Below, one piece after another: positions 1 through 9,082 of a DNA stretch of 64,000 bases. This stretch comes from Pseudomonadales bacterium. GTDB lineage: Bacteria > Pseudomonadota > Gammaproteobacteria > Pseudomonadales > Pseudohongiellaceae. A model generated the notes under the pieces. It had not been told where the DNA came from. It was given only the letters and a program-made list of their open reading frames with translations, and did no database searches. Position 1 is the stretch's first letter; every line of letters begins with the position of its first letter. Where the stretch lies: NCBI GenBank assembly GCA_024234325.1, contig JACKOJ010000002.1, forward strand, positions 248,001-312,000, written 5' to 3'. A program made the position numbers and the translations under genes.

Positions 1-317
1 ACCTCTTCCACCGAAGACAGTGGCGTGACCTCATAGGGTGGCGCGGGAGGATTGCCACCGTAACCGCGGCTGACGACGCCCACACGCACGCCCCGTGCGT
101 GCAGTTGCCGGGCCAGTTGAATCAAGAGCGGCGTTTTGCCGGTGCCGCCCACGGTGATATTCCCGATCACCACGACGGGAGGCAGACGGGTGCCCTGCTC
201 TCGCCGCCGCTCCAGACGGCAGCGCCTGCGCTGCGCGAGCGCGCGATACAGCAGCGACAGCGGCCACAGCAGCACGGGCCAGGAGCGCTTGCGATACCAG
301 GCCGCGACAATTCCCAT
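1..317 (-). CDS. lpxK: Tetraacyldisaccharide 4'-kinase LpxK, N-terminal part (cut by window edge)
   Basis: LpxK phosphorylates the 4' position of the lipid A disaccharide at the inner membrane. About 105 codons are visible, starting with ATG at 317 and running off the window start. Reading the minus strand gives a hydrophobic, basic N-terminus (residues 5-30), then a glycine-rich P-loop GNITVGGTGKT at about residues 52-62, followed by a GVVSRGYGG motif typical of LpxK. The start codon overlaps the msbA stop by one base (TGATG), so the two are translationally coupled, as expected for a lipid A synthesis/flippase pair. The 3' end lies outside the window, so completeness cannot be judged. Confidence 0.93.
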   Translation of the reverse strand, partial: MGIVAAWYRKRSWPVLLWPLSLLYRALAQRRRCRLERRREQGTRLPPVVVIGNITVGGTGKTPLLIQLARQLHARGVRVGVVSRGYGGNPPAPPYEVTPLSSVEE

Positions 318-2134
318 CACGCCCCCGCGATGTGGTCGGAGAACTGAATGCGGTGCAGGCTGGCGTAGTGTCCGCCCAGTGCCAGCAGTTCGGCGTGGGT
401 GCCGGATTCGACGACGCGCCCCTTGTCCATCACCAGAATCATGTCGGCGTTTTCGATGGTGGACAGACGATGCGCGATGATGAACGTGGTGCGCCCCTTC
501 ATCAGGGTGCTGAGCGCCTGCTGGATGTGCTGTTCGGACTCCGAATCGAGCGCCGAAGTCGCCTCGTCCAGCACCAGAATCGGGGCGTCCTTGAGGAATG
601 CGCGGGCAATGGCGATGCGCTGACGCTGACCGCCGGAGAGCATCAGGCCTGCGTCGCCCACCAGCGAATGAATGCCGTCCTGCAGCTTGTCGATGAATTC
701 CATGGCGTGCGCGTTACGCGCCACGGCGATGATTTCCTCGTCGCTCACCTCGCCATCACGCCCGTAGGCAATGTTCTCGGCAATCGTGCCCTCGAACAGC
801 ACCACGTCCTGGCTGACGAGTGCAATGTGATGCCGCAGATTGTGCAGCGTGTAATCCTGCACCGGCACGCCGTCAATCAATACCCTGCCATGCTCCACGT
901 CATAGAAGCGCGGCAACAGGCTGACCATGGTGGACTTGCCACTGCCGGACTTGCCGACCAGGGCGACGCTTTGCCCGGGCTGCACCTGAATGTTGACATG
1001 AGAAAGTACCGGCTCGCCCTCTTTGTAGGCGAAGCTCACATCCTCGAACTTCACCTCGCCCCGCACACGGTCCACCGTGTACTGGCCGTTGTCCGTTTCG
1101 CGCGTCTCGTCCAGCAGGTTGAAAATGCTGTCGGCGGCGGAGATGCCACGCTGCACCACGGAGTTCACGTTCGACAACTGGCGAATCGGCTTGGCGAGCA
1201 GACCGGCGATGGTGAGGAAGGTAACGAAGTCCCCCGCCGTGGCACTGGCCAATACCTGGGGCGACATAGCGAACCAGATCAGCACGGCCATGGCCACACT
1301 CACCAGCACCTGCACTACCGGAATGGCAACGGACTGGGTGCCGACCATCTTCATGTTCTGGCGCCGGTTGCGCTCGCTGGCGCGGGCGAAACGCTGCAGC
1401 ACGAAATCCTTGGCATTGAAGGTGCGCACGACGCGCTGGCCCTTGATGGACTCGTTGGTAATCTGCGTGACATCGCCCATGGAGTTCTGCATCTGGCGAC
1501 TGTACTTGCGGAACTTGCGTGAGGCGAAGGACACCACATAGGCGACACAAGGCGCCACCAGCAGGAATACCAGCGAGAGGCGCCAGTTAGTCCAGAAAAG
1601 CGCCACCAGCAGGCCCACCACAGTGAGCCCTTCGCGGAAGATCACCGTGACCGCGTTGGTCGCCGCGCCACTGATCTGCTGCACGTCATAGGTGACCTTG
1701 GACACGAGACGCCCGGCGGTGCTGTTGTCGTAGTAGCGCGTGGGCAGATCCAGGAGTTTCTCCATGATCTCGCAGCGCAGTTTGTGAATGATGTGGTTGG
1801 AAATGTATTCGAGCGAATAACCGCCCATGATGCCACCGATACCGCGCACCACGACGATCAGCACACAGATGATGGGCGAGAGGAAACGGGCGTCGGCGTT
1901 CTGCGCGGTAACCTGATCCACCGTCCAGCCCAGCCACTCTGCCGTGGCCACCCCGGTGGCGGAAAACAGGATGTAGCCAATGACACTGATGATGAACACG
2001 CCGCGGTGCGGCATGACGTAGCGCAGCAAACGCTTGTAGACCTGCCAGCCTTCCGGGTCTGTGTGTTCCTGCGCGTGACGCGCGGCTGCCCTGTCATCCC
2101 GTGGCAGATCGGGAGGCGTCTCAATTCTCCTCAT
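317..2134 (-). CDS. msbA: Lipid A export ATP-binding/permease protein MsbA
   Basis: Homodimeric ABC half-transporter that flips lipid A-core across the inner membrane. The protein has about 605 residues, with an N-terminal six-helix membrane domain (about 45-340) and a C-terminal nucleotide-binding domain. Walker A GKSGSGKST lies near 392-400, the signature LSGGQRQR near 496-503 and Walker B ILVLDEATSALD near 515-526. An in-frame ATG 99 bases further upstream would add 33 residues lying wholly over exbD. I prefer the start at 2134, which overlaps the exbD end by 14 bases and gives the normal family length. It sits between exbD and lpxK, the usual Pseudomonas-type context. Confidence 0.95.
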   Translation of the reverse strand: MRRIETPPDLPRDDRAAARHAQEHTDPEGWQVYKRLLRYVMPHRGVFIISVIGYILFSATGVATAEWLGWTVDQVTAQNADARFLSPIICVLIVVVRGIGGIMGGYSLEYISNHIIHKLRCEIMEKLLDLPTRYYDNSTAGRLVSKVTYDVQQISGAATNAVTVIFREGLTVVGLLVALFWTNWRLSLVFLLVAPCVAYVVSFASRKFRKYSRQMQNSMGDVTQITNESIKGQRVVRTFNAKDFVLQRFARASERNRRQNMKMVGTQSVAIPVVQVLVSVAMAVLIWFAMSPQVLASATAGDFVTFLTIAGLLAKPIRQLSNVNSVVQRGISAADSIFNLLDETRETDNGQYTVDRVRGEVKFEDVSFAYKEGEPVLSHVNIQVQPGQSVALVGKSGSGKSTMVSLLPRFYDVEHGRVLIDGVPVQDYTLHNLRHHIALVSQDVVLFEGTIAENIAYGRDGEVSDEEIIAVARNAHAMEFIDKLQDGIHSLVGDAGLMLSGGQRQRIAIARAFLKDAPILVLDEATSALDSESEQHIQQALSTLMKGRTTFIIAHRLSTIENADMILVMDKGRVVESGTHAELLALGGHYASLHRIQFSDHIAGA

Positions 2135-2555
2135 CGTCCTCACCGTCGGGTTTGCGGGTGGCAATGCTGAGGCGGCTGAAACCGGACTGCCCGATGGCAT
2201 CCATCGCCGTGACCACGGACTGATGCGTCGCATCGGCGTCGGCGATCAGAATCAGCGCAATGTCCCGATCACCGCCGGACACTTCTTCCAGCGCGCGCAT
2301 CAGGGTACGGGTTTCGTTATTCACCAGGGGGCGGCCGTCGATGGCATAGGAACCGCCCTGGCTGACGGAAATCTCGATCACGCGGGGCGCGTCCTGCACC
2401 GGCTCGCCATCGGCCTCGGGCAGGTTCACCGCCAGGCGGGTCTCGCGGGTGAAGGTGGTGGTCACCATGAAGAAAATCAGCAGCAGAAAGACGACGTCAA
2501 TCAGGGGCGTCAGATTGATCTGCAGATCTTCCTGAAGGCGGCGCTGGAATTTCAC
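2121..2555 (-). CDS. exbD: ExbD/TolR-family biopolymer transport protein
   Basis: Small inner-membrane component of a proton-motive-force-driven ExbB-ExbD type motor. The 144-residue protein has a short cytoplasmic N-terminus, one transmembrane helix at about 17-35 containing the conserved Asp (D20, in LTPLIDVVF) thought to carry protons, and a periplasmic ExbD domain after it. Its ATG overlaps the stop of the upstream ExbB-like gene by four bases (ATGA), so the two are co-translated. No tonB is adjacent. The copy between comEC and msbA/lpxK is often called exbD2, and whether it energises TonB or an envelope process is not shown by sequence. Confidence 0.92.
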   Translation of the reverse strand: MKFQRRLQEDLQINLTPLIDVVFLLLIFFMVTTTFTRETRLAVNLPEADGEPVQDAPRVIEISVSQGGSYAIDGRPLVNNETRTLMRALEEVSGGDRDIALILIADADATHQSVVTAMDAIGQSGFSRLSIATRKPDGEDDEEN

Positions 2556-3187
2556 GGGTTGCCGATCTCTTTGACTTCGACACGACGATCACTGTGCAGC
2601 GCATCCACCAGTTTGATCGACTCCTGCTCCAGGTTCAGCACCAGCGTGTCCACGCGGCGCATGAACAGGCGGTGGAACATATAGGTGGGAATGGCCACGC
2701 ACAGACCGGCGGCGGTGGTGATCAGCGCCTGCGAGATGCCGCCGGCCAGCGCATTGGCGTTGCCGGTGCCCTGAATCATGATTTCGGTGAACACCTCGAT
2801 CATGCCGATCACCGTGCCCAGCAGGCCAAGAAGCGGTGTGATGGCGGCGATAATGCCCAGAGTGTTCAGATAGCGCTCCATGTCGTGAATGACCTGGCTC
2901 GCGGCCTGCTCGATGCTCACCGTCATGGCGGCACGACCGTATTTGGAGTTCACCAGCCCTGCCGCCAGAATCTGCCCCAGGGGCGAAGCCAGGCGCAGCT
3001 CGCGCAGATGCGCAGCATTGAGCTCGTTGTTCTTGATCCAGGTCCAGACCTGGCCGAGGGTGTATTTGGGGGAGATGCGTGCCGCACTCAGAGTCCAGAA
3101 CCGTTCGATAATGATGGCAATGGCAACGATGGAACACAGGATGATGGGCAGCATCAGCCAGCCACCGGATTTGATGATCTCAACCAC
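2552..3187 (-). CDS. exbB: MotA/TolQ/ExbB proton channel family protein
   Basis: Partner of the following ExbD-like protein in a proton-channel motor complex. The 211-residue protein has three predicted membrane helices, at about 11-29, 108-135 and 148-172. The segment around GIIAAITPLLGLLGTVIGM is the MotA/TolQ/ExbB signature. It begins with GTG at 3187, preceded by a good GGAGG ribosome site eight bases upstream. comEC ends upstream at 3214, leaving 26 bases, so the whole stretch from comEC to lpxK is probably one transcript. The substrate or energised partner is unknown. Confidence 0.92.
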   Translation of the reverse strand: MVEIIKSGGWLMLPIILCSIVAIAIIIERFWTLSAARISPKYTLGQVWTWIKNNELNAAHLRELRLASPLGQILAAGLVNSKYGRAAMTVSIEQAASQVIHDMERYLNTLGIIAAITPLLGLLGTVIGMIEVFTEIMIQGTGNANALAGGISQALITTAAGLCVAIPTYMFHRLFMRRVDTLVLNLEQESIKLVDALHSDRRVEVKEIGNP

Positions 3188-3213
3188 TCGGGAGCCTCCA
3201 GAAATAACCGCGG

Positions 3214-5667
3214 CTACTTTACCACAAGCGGCCCGCCGTCCGTGAGCACGGATTGGTCACATTCCGGGCCGCAGACCCCATGCAGGCGTCGCGATGCCGG
3301 GGACGCGGGCAGGCGCCAGTAGCGGGGTTCTTCCAGCCGGTATTCCCTGGGCAGCCAGGCCTGTTGCGGCTGCCCGGCATTTCCCAGCGTGAAACTCAGG
3401 GCGCCGGAGAGTGCCGTGTTCCACGCCCGCACGCCCAGATCGGCGTAGCGTTCCGCGACAGCCGGTGCCGGGTGTCCGAACTGGCTGCGGTAACCGGCGG
3501 AATACACCACGGTGGCCGGAGCGACTGCGGCCAGAAAGCCGAGTGAGGACGAGGTATTGCTGCCATGATGCGGCGCAATCAGCAACTCAGCATGCAGCCT
3601 GGCGCCCTGCTCCGCCACCAGTCGCCCCTCGGCGGGCCGCTCAATGTCCCCCGTCAGCAGGACTGTCTGGCCACCCGCTTCGATACGCAGCACACAGGAA
3701 CTGTCGTTGCCGCGATAGGCATTGCCCGGCGGCGGTGCCAGCATGGCGAAGCGCACTCCGTCCCATTCCCAGGCCTGCCCTGCGTGGCAGGGCTCTGCCC
3801 CGTCAGACAGGGGTGCCGGCAGGCTGAGCAGTTGCCGGCGTACCGGCAGCGATTCGAGCACACTGCCCATGCCTCCGCGATGGTCGGAATCGCCGTGGCT
3901 GATCACCAGCATGTTCAGCTCACGAATTCCCTGACGGCGCAGAAACGGCACCACAACCCCGGTGCCTGCATCAAACTCCTCACTAAAGGCGGGGCCGGTG
4001 TCATAGAGCAGCGCATGCGATGCCGTGCGGGCCACAATCGCCAGCCCCTGCCCCACGTCCAGCACCGTCAGGCTCAGTTGCCCTGCAGGGGGTGCCAGTG
4101 ATTTTGGCCACAGCAGGGGCGCAAAACAGAGCGCGCCAAGCCAGCGCCCGGGCCAACCAGCGGGCAACAGCAGCATCAGACTGCCCGCCACCGCGAACAG
4201 CAGCGCCATACCGCTGACGCCCCCCGCGACCAGCGTGGCTCGACCGCCCTGCCAGGCAGTCAGTGTCTCCAGCCACCACAGCAGGAGAACAAGCAGATGA
4301 TCCGCCACACCCAGCAGCCATCCGGCCAGCGGTGCCGAAATCGCCAGTATGACCGCAGAAATCAGTGCGAAGGGCACCACCAGCAGGCTGACCAGCGGAA
4401 TCGCGAACAGATTGGCCAGAGGCGCCAGCAGGGAGGACTGCCCGGTCCACATCAGCAGCGGCACCGACATGCCGATGAACACGCTGAACTGGGGGCGGCA
4501 CCAGTGCCACAGGCGTGTTCTCCAGGACAGCCCGGCACCTTCTTCCGGGCGCAGACGGTGCCTCCCGGCGTAGGCAAACAGCAGCGTGCCCACGGCCCCG
4601 AAACTGAGCCAGAACCCCGCCCCCAGGGGGCTCAGGGGGTTGATCAGCAGCACCACACACAGGGCCAGACAATAGGCAAAGGACGGCAGCAGCTCCCGCG
4701 CGAGCAGGCGGGCGCTCATGAAGACCAGCACCATGACCAGCGCTCGCTGTGTGGGCAGCGAGAACCCGGCCAGCAGGCTGTAGAGCAGCGCCGCCACCAT
4801 CGCGCTCAGGGCTCCCCACTTCTGGGCCGGCAAACGCAGCAGCAGCGTTGTTGACAGGCGCACCAGACGATTGCCGACCCCATAGCCCAGCAGGGCAATG
4901 AAACCAACATGCAAACCGGAGATGACCACCAGATGATTGGTGCCGGTGGCGGTGAATATCTCCCACTGCGCCACAGGCAGTTGCGAACGGTCGCCCAGAA
5001 TCAGCGCCAGCAGGATGCCGCCGTTGCGCATGGGGGCCACAAGCGGTTGCAGAGCCTCACGCAGGCCATGACGCAGCCCTTGCAGCCCGGAAGCTCCTGC
5101 ACCCAGTTGCCGGTTGAAGGCGGTGTCGCGCACATAGCCCCGCGCGGCAATCCCCTGCATCAGCAGCCAGGCCTCGAAGTCGAAGCTGCCAGGGTTGGCA
5201 AAACCATGAGGCCGGTTCAGACGCACGCGCCACCACCAGCGCTGACCGGGAGCAATGCTGGCCTGCCCGTAGTAGCTGAGCTGCACGAGGCGATCCCGAA
5301 AGCGCTGCTCGCCCTCGTCACAGTCTGCAGGCAACAGGACAAAACAACTGCGGGACACGCGCAGCAGAAACTGTTGCGCCCGCTCGCGACGCTCAGGCAG
5401 GCTGACGACCCGGCCCTGCACCCAGAAATCCTGCCCCTCTAGCTCTGCGGGCAGCAGGGCCTGCAAACGAAACTGCCCAGTCCCGATGCCCCAGCCCAGC
5501 CCGGCGCACAGTGCGGCCAGCAGGGCGAAACGCCGGTCGGGGTGCAGAGCCAGCGCCACGCAGGGGACAGCGAGGCCCCAGCTCCACCAGGGGGAAATAT
5601 CGGGCAAGACAGGCAGGGCGCCACAGACGATGACGCCGATACAGAATGCGATCATCTGTGAACGCAC
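3214..5667 (-). CDS. comEC: ComEC/Rec2-family DNA uptake channel protein
   Basis: Inner-membrane channel for single-stranded DNA entry during natural transformation. The 817-residue protein has an N-terminal soluble domain (about 50-170) between membrane helices, a Competence domain with many helices (about 215-500), and a C-terminal metallo-beta-lactamase-like domain. The latter contains SHGDSDHRGG near 590 and APHHGS near 700, so metal ligands are present and the nuclease-like domain looks intact. Translation starts at GTG 5667 after a GGGAG site; an ATG four codons in is an alternative. ComEC is widespread in gammaproteobacteria that are not proven competent, so its presence alone does not show competence. 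Confidence 0.93.
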   Translation of the reverse strand: MRSQMIAFCIGVIVCGALPVLPDISPWWSWGLAVPCVALALHPDRRFALLAALCAGLGWGIGTGQFRLQALLPAELEGQDFWVQGRVVSLPERRERAQQFLLRVSRSCFVLLPADCDEGEQRFRDRLVQLSYYGQASIAPGQRWWWRVRLNRPHGFANPGSFDFEAWLLMQGIAARGYVRDTAFNRQLGAGASGLQGLRHGLREALQPLVAPMRNGGILLALILGDRSQLPVAQWEIFTATGTNHLVVISGLHVGFIALLGYGVGNRLVRLSTTLLLRLPAQKWGALSAMVAALLYSLLAGFSLPTQRALVMVLVFMSARLLARELLPSFAYCLALCVVLLINPLSPLGAGFWLSFGAVGTLLFAYAGRHRLRPEEGAGLSWRTRLWHWCRPQFSVFIGMSVPLLMWTGQSSLLAPLANLFAIPLVSLLVVPFALISAVILAISAPLAGWLLGVADHLLVLLLWWLETLTAWQGGRATLVAGGVSGMALLFAVAGSLMLLLPAGWPGRWLGALCFAPLLWPKSLAPPAGQLSLTVLDVGQGLAIVARTASHALLYDTGPAFSEEFDAGTGVVVPFLRRQGIRELNMLVISHGDSDHRGGMGSVLESLPVRRQLLSLPAPLSDGAEPCHAGQAWEWDGVRFAMLAPPPGNAYRGNDSSCVLRIEAGGQTVLLTGDIERPAEGRLVAEQGARLHAELLIAPHHGSNTSSSLGFLAAVAPATVVYSAGYRSQFGHPAPAVAERYADLGVRAWNTALSGALSFTLGNAGQPQQAWLPREYRLEEPRYWRLPASPASRRLHGVCGPECDQSVLTDGGPLVVK

Positions 5668-5755
5668 GCGGGTTCTCCCTCAACGGATCCTTCCCCGAGT
5701 ATAGGCAAGTTGCGTCAGCACGCAGGGACTGCCCGGAAACCACGGGCCAGGGGGG

Positions 5756-7045
5756 CTACTCGAAGCGCAGCGCCTCGGCAGGCTGCACCCGCGAGGCGCG
5801 CGCGGCGGGATAGAGGGTAGCGATGACCGACAGCAGGAATACCCCGACGCTCACGCCAAGAATGTCGGACACACGAATCTGCGAAGGCAGGAAGTCCACG
5901 GGGTAGACTTCGGCGCTGAGCAGGTGAATGTCGAAAACCCGCTCCAGCATGGCCGCAAAGTCGCTGACCGTAAGGGAGAAGATCACGCCCAGCACCACGC
6001 CGATCAGCGTACCGATCGCCCCCACCATGGCCCCCTGGGTCAGGAAGATGCGCCCGATCAACTGCGGGCTGGCGCCGATGGTGCGCAGAATCGCGATATC
6101 GCCGCGCTTGTCGCGCACGATCATGATCAGGCTGACCACCAGATTGAAGGCCGCCACGCCCACCAGCAACCAGAGCAGAAAACCGACGATGGTGCGCGAA
6201 AAGCGGATGTTCTCGTAGATATTGCCGAAATTGCGCGTCCAGGTTTCCACCTCGAAGCCCTGGGGCAGCGCGTTCATCAGGCCGATGGCCGTGCGCCGCA
6301 CTTCCAGCAGGTCCTGTACCTTGAAGCGGATGCCGGTGTAGGAGTCGCGATAGCGATACAGAGCCTGGGCATCCTCCAGCGTGATGACCGCCAGCGCGCT
6401 GTCCAGCTCCAGGGTGCCCACGCGGTAGATCCCCGCCACCGTAAATTGCCGCTGGGTCGGCAGCGCCACCAGCGGATTGACAGAGACACTGAGGGAGTAC
6501 AGTGTCACCCTGTCCCCCAGCCCTACTCCCAGATTCTCGGCCAGGGTCTGCCCCAGCAGAATACGGAAGCGGCCCTCGCTCAGGCCGTCCAGCCCGCCGC
6601 TGACCATGAAGCGGTCCAGAATGGAGATCTCGCGTTCTTTCTGCGGGTCGATGCCGTTCACCAGCACTGCCTTGGAGAAACCGGGCGAAGCCAGCACCCC
6701 CTGGGCCTCGATCAGCGGCGAGGTGGCCAGCACGTCTTCGTTGTCGTTCAGCACCGCCTGCACCGGCTCCCACTGTTCACGGCTCACGCGGTCAAGCGCC
6801 TTGACGGTGCCGTGAGGCAGAATGCCCAGAATGTTCTCCCGCACCTCGCGATCGAAGCCGTTCATGACCGAGAGCACGGTGATCAGAATGGAGATGCTCA
6901 GCGCCAGGCCCACTATGCTGAGCAGAGACATGAAGGAGACAAGCTGGCTGCGCCGCCCCACGCTGACGTAGCGCAGTGCGACGTAGAACGCGAAGGAATG
7001 CTCCGCGAAGGATGCCAGCCGGCTCTTGGGTGCCTCAGTCTTCAT
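5756..7045 (-). CDS. lolE: Lipoprotein-releasing ABC transporter permease LolE
   Basis: Membrane subunit of LolCDE, which extracts outer-membrane lipoproteins from the inner membrane and hands them to LolA. The 429-residue protein has the MacB/FtsX layout: a first helix at about 40-62 (SIVGLALSISILITVLSV), a large periplasmic domain to about 275, then three more helices, ending in the family-typical YPAARASRVQPAEALRFE. The start overlaps the lolD end by 11 bases. As the third gene of the C-D-E order it is named LolE; LolC and LolE are paralogues and the naming rests on order. An 88-base gap separates it from comEC. Confidence 0.93.
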   Translation of the reverse strand: MKTEAPKSRLASFAEHSFAFYVALRYVSVGRRSQLVSFMSLLSIVGLALSISILITVLSVMNGFDREVRENILGILPHGTVKALDRVSREQWEPVQAVLNDNEDVLATSPLIEAQGVLASPGFSKAVLVNGIDPQKEREISILDRFMVSGGLDGLSEGRFRILLGQTLAENLGVGLGDRVTLYSLSVSVNPLVALPTQRQFTVAGIYRVGTLELDSALAVITLEDAQALYRYRDSYTGIRFKVQDLLEVRRTAIGLMNALPQGFEVETWTRNFGNIYENIRFSRTIVGFLLWLLVGVAAFNLVVSLIMIVRDKRGDIAILRTIGASPQLIGRIFLTQGAMVGAIGTLIGVVLGVIFSLTVSDFAAMLERVFDIHLLSAEVYPVDFLPSQIRVSDILGVSVGVFLLSVIATLYPAARASRVQPAEALRFE

Positions 7046-7829
7046 GCGTGGCGTCGTCCGCGGGGTTAGAGGCCTGATGTCCGCCGCCCACTTCCAGCGG
7101 GCTCAGGCGACCGTTGCGCAGTTGCAGCACACGGTCGAGGGAGCGCGCGAATTCCTCGTCGTGGGTCACCACGATGAAACTGGTGTCGAGCTGGGTGTTC
7201 AGCTCCGCCATCAGGTGATGAATCTCGTGGGCCGTGTGACGGTCCAGGTTCCCCGTAGGCTCGTCCAGCAGCACACAGCGGGGTTCCGTGACCAGGGCAC
7301 GGGCTATGGCAACCCGCTGCCGCTCGCCGCCGGACAGCTCCGAGGGCTTGTGCTCCAGGCGATGGGCCAGGCCCACCCGCGTCAGCATGGCCTCGCCCTT
7401 GCGGCTGGCCATAGTCACGTCCATGCCCGCAATCAGCAGCGGCATGCAGACATTTTCCAGCGCCGTGAACTCGCCCAGCAGGTGGTGGAACTGGTAAACG
7501 AAGCCCAGATTGCGGTTGCGCATCTGCCCACGCTGGGCCTCGTTGAGGCTGGCGAGATTCATGCCGGCGATCATCACCGTACCGGAGGTCGGCAGGTCCA
7601 GCCCGCCCAGCAGGTTCAGCAGCGTGGTCTTGCCCGAGCCGGAGGCACCGACAATGGCGACCCGTTCTCCCGCGTAAACCCGCAGATTCAGCTTGTCCAG
7701 CACCTGCACCTCGGCCGGCCCTTCCGAGTAGACCTTGCACAGGTTCACGCACTCCAGCATCAGCTCCGGCTCCTGCATGAAGGGCGAGACAATCTGGGTC
7801 GTGGGCGACGAATGCAGTTTCTCACTCAT
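7035..7829 (-). CDS. lolD: Lipoprotein-releasing ABC transporter ATPase LolD
   Basis: Cytoplasmic ATPase of LolCDE. Of 264 residues, Walker A GASGSGKTT lies at 61-69, the signature LSGGERQR at 165-172 and Walker B VLLDEP at 186-191. The first 20-odd residues before the ABC domain are unusually long; starts at MQEPEL (residue 18) or MLECVN (residue 24) would give the standard length. The start given is two bases after the lolC stop, which favours coupling. It overlaps lolE downstream, so all three subunits are made from one message. Confidence 0.95.
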   Translation of the reverse strand: MSEKLHSSPTTQIVSPFMQEPELMLECVNLCKVYSEGPAEVQVLDKLNLRVYAGERVAIVGASGSGKTTLLNLLGGLDLPTSGTVMIAGMNLASLNEAQRGQMRNRNLGFVYQFHHLLGEFTALENVCMPLLIAGMDVTMASRKGEAMLTRVGLAHRLEHKPSELSGGERQRVAIARALVTEPRCVLLDEPTGNLDRHTAHEIHHLMAELNTQLDTSFIVVTHDEEFARSLDRVLQLRNGRLSPLEVGGGHQASNPADDATHED

Positions 7830-7831
7830 GA

Positions 7832-9082
7832 TTATTCATACCTCAGGACTTCGGCGGGCTGGATGCGGGTGGCACGATAGGCCGGATACAGGGTGGCCAG
7901 GAAGCTGATGCCCAGGGCGCTAAGACAGATCAGCAGCACGTCCTCGCCCCGCAGCTCCGCCCGCAGATAGGAAATCATATAGACGTCGCCGGGCGAAAAC
8001 GCCGTATTGAGCAGGTTTTCGATGCCGCGCAGTATCCCGGTCAGGTTCAGGGAGACCAGCACCCCCAGCACGGCGCCAAACAGGGTACCCAGAATACCCA
8101 CGGCAGTGCCCTGGGTGACAAAAACGCTCATGATCGTGCCGCGACTGGCGCCCATCGTGCGCAGAATGGCGATATCCGCACTTTTGTCCGCCACCACCAT
8201 CACCAGGGTGGAGACGATATTGACCGCGCCGATGACCACGATCATCAGCAGCATGAAGCCGGTCAGGGTCTTCTCCAGACGCAGGGCATCAAACAGGCTG
8301 CTCTGGGTTTCGCTCCAACTGCTGCTGCTCAGATTCTGCGAGCGCTGCTGCGCCGGCACGGTATCCAGCGCCGCGCTGGCGATGGTACCGGCGTTAAAGA
8401 CATCGTCCACCCGCAGGCGCAGTGCCTGGGCCTCGGTACTGTTGCCGAACAGGTGCTGCGCCGCCCCGAGGGCCACCATCACGGTGTTGCCATTGCCGTA
8501 GAAGCCAAAATCCGCCGCTCCGATCACCTGGAAGCGCATGACCTCATCCAGATGCCGGTTGACGAGGCTGTTCAGCGACATCAAGGTGACTTCATCTCCC
8601 AGGTACACGCCCAGACGATTGGCCAGGCTGAGCCCCAGAATGATGCCGTTCTCCTCCTGCCCCAGCTTCTCCAGCAGCGCATCGAAACCAGGACTTTCGA
8701 CCTGCAGCACCTCATGCTCCAGCGCCGGAGCGACGCCGCGAAGCTGCACGAACTCACCGCCTCCATCGAAACGCAGCCAGGCCTCACCCGCCACGTAGGG
8801 CGCGGCGCCGAGGATGCCGGGGCGACCGACCAGGGCTTCGCGCAGCGCTGGCCAGTCATTCAGCCCCTCATCCCCCTGAATGCTGGCATGGGGGACGGAT
8901 TTCAGGGTTTCCTCGCGCATGACACTGGTGGAGCCGTTGATGACCGACAGCACGACGATCAGCGCCAGCACCCCCACGGTGATGCCCAGGGTAGAGACAA
9001 CGGAAACGAAGGAGATGATCTGACTCTTCTTGCGAGTGCGGGTATAGCGCAGGCCGATGAAGAGCGAGACGGGTTTAAACAT
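7832..9082 (-). CDS. lolC: Lipoprotein-releasing ABC transporter permease LolC
   Basis: Second membrane subunit of LolCDE, paralogous to LolE. From the ATG at 9082 the protein is 416 residues and begins MFKPVSLFIGLRYTR, the normal LolC/E beginning with the first helix at about 26-48. A further upstream in-frame start would add 23 unlikely residues inside the recombinase gene. The C-terminal three helices and the closing YPAYRATRIQPAEVLRYE are present. The ATG lies inside the last codons of the recombinase gene (8-base overlap), so lolC translation may depend on its translation. Confidence 0.93.
   Translation of the reverse strand: MFKPVSLFIGLRYTRTRKKSQIISFVSVVSTLGITVGVLALIVVLSVINGSTSVMREETLKSVPHASIQGDEGLNDWPALREALVGRPGILGAAPYVAGEAWLRFDGGGEFVQLRGVAPALEHEVLQVESPGFDALLEKLGQEENGIILGLSLANRLGVYLGDEVTLMSLNSLVNRHLDEVMRFQVIGAADFGFYGNGNTVMVALGAAQHLFGNSTEAQALRLRVDDVFNAGTIASAALDTVPAQQRSQNLSSSSWSETQSSLFDALRLEKTLTGFMLLMIVVIGAVNIVSTLVMVVADKSADIAILRTMGASRGTIMSVFVTQGTAVGILGTLFGAVLGVLVSLNLTGILRGIENLLNTAFSPGDVYMISYLRAELRGEDVLLICLSALGISFLATLYPAYRATRIQPAEVLRYE

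Noticed and set aside
332..1522. A 396-codon plus-strand frame opposite msbA
   Set aside because: Shadow of msbA; no known domain, His/Gln/Val-rich as expected for antisense translation.
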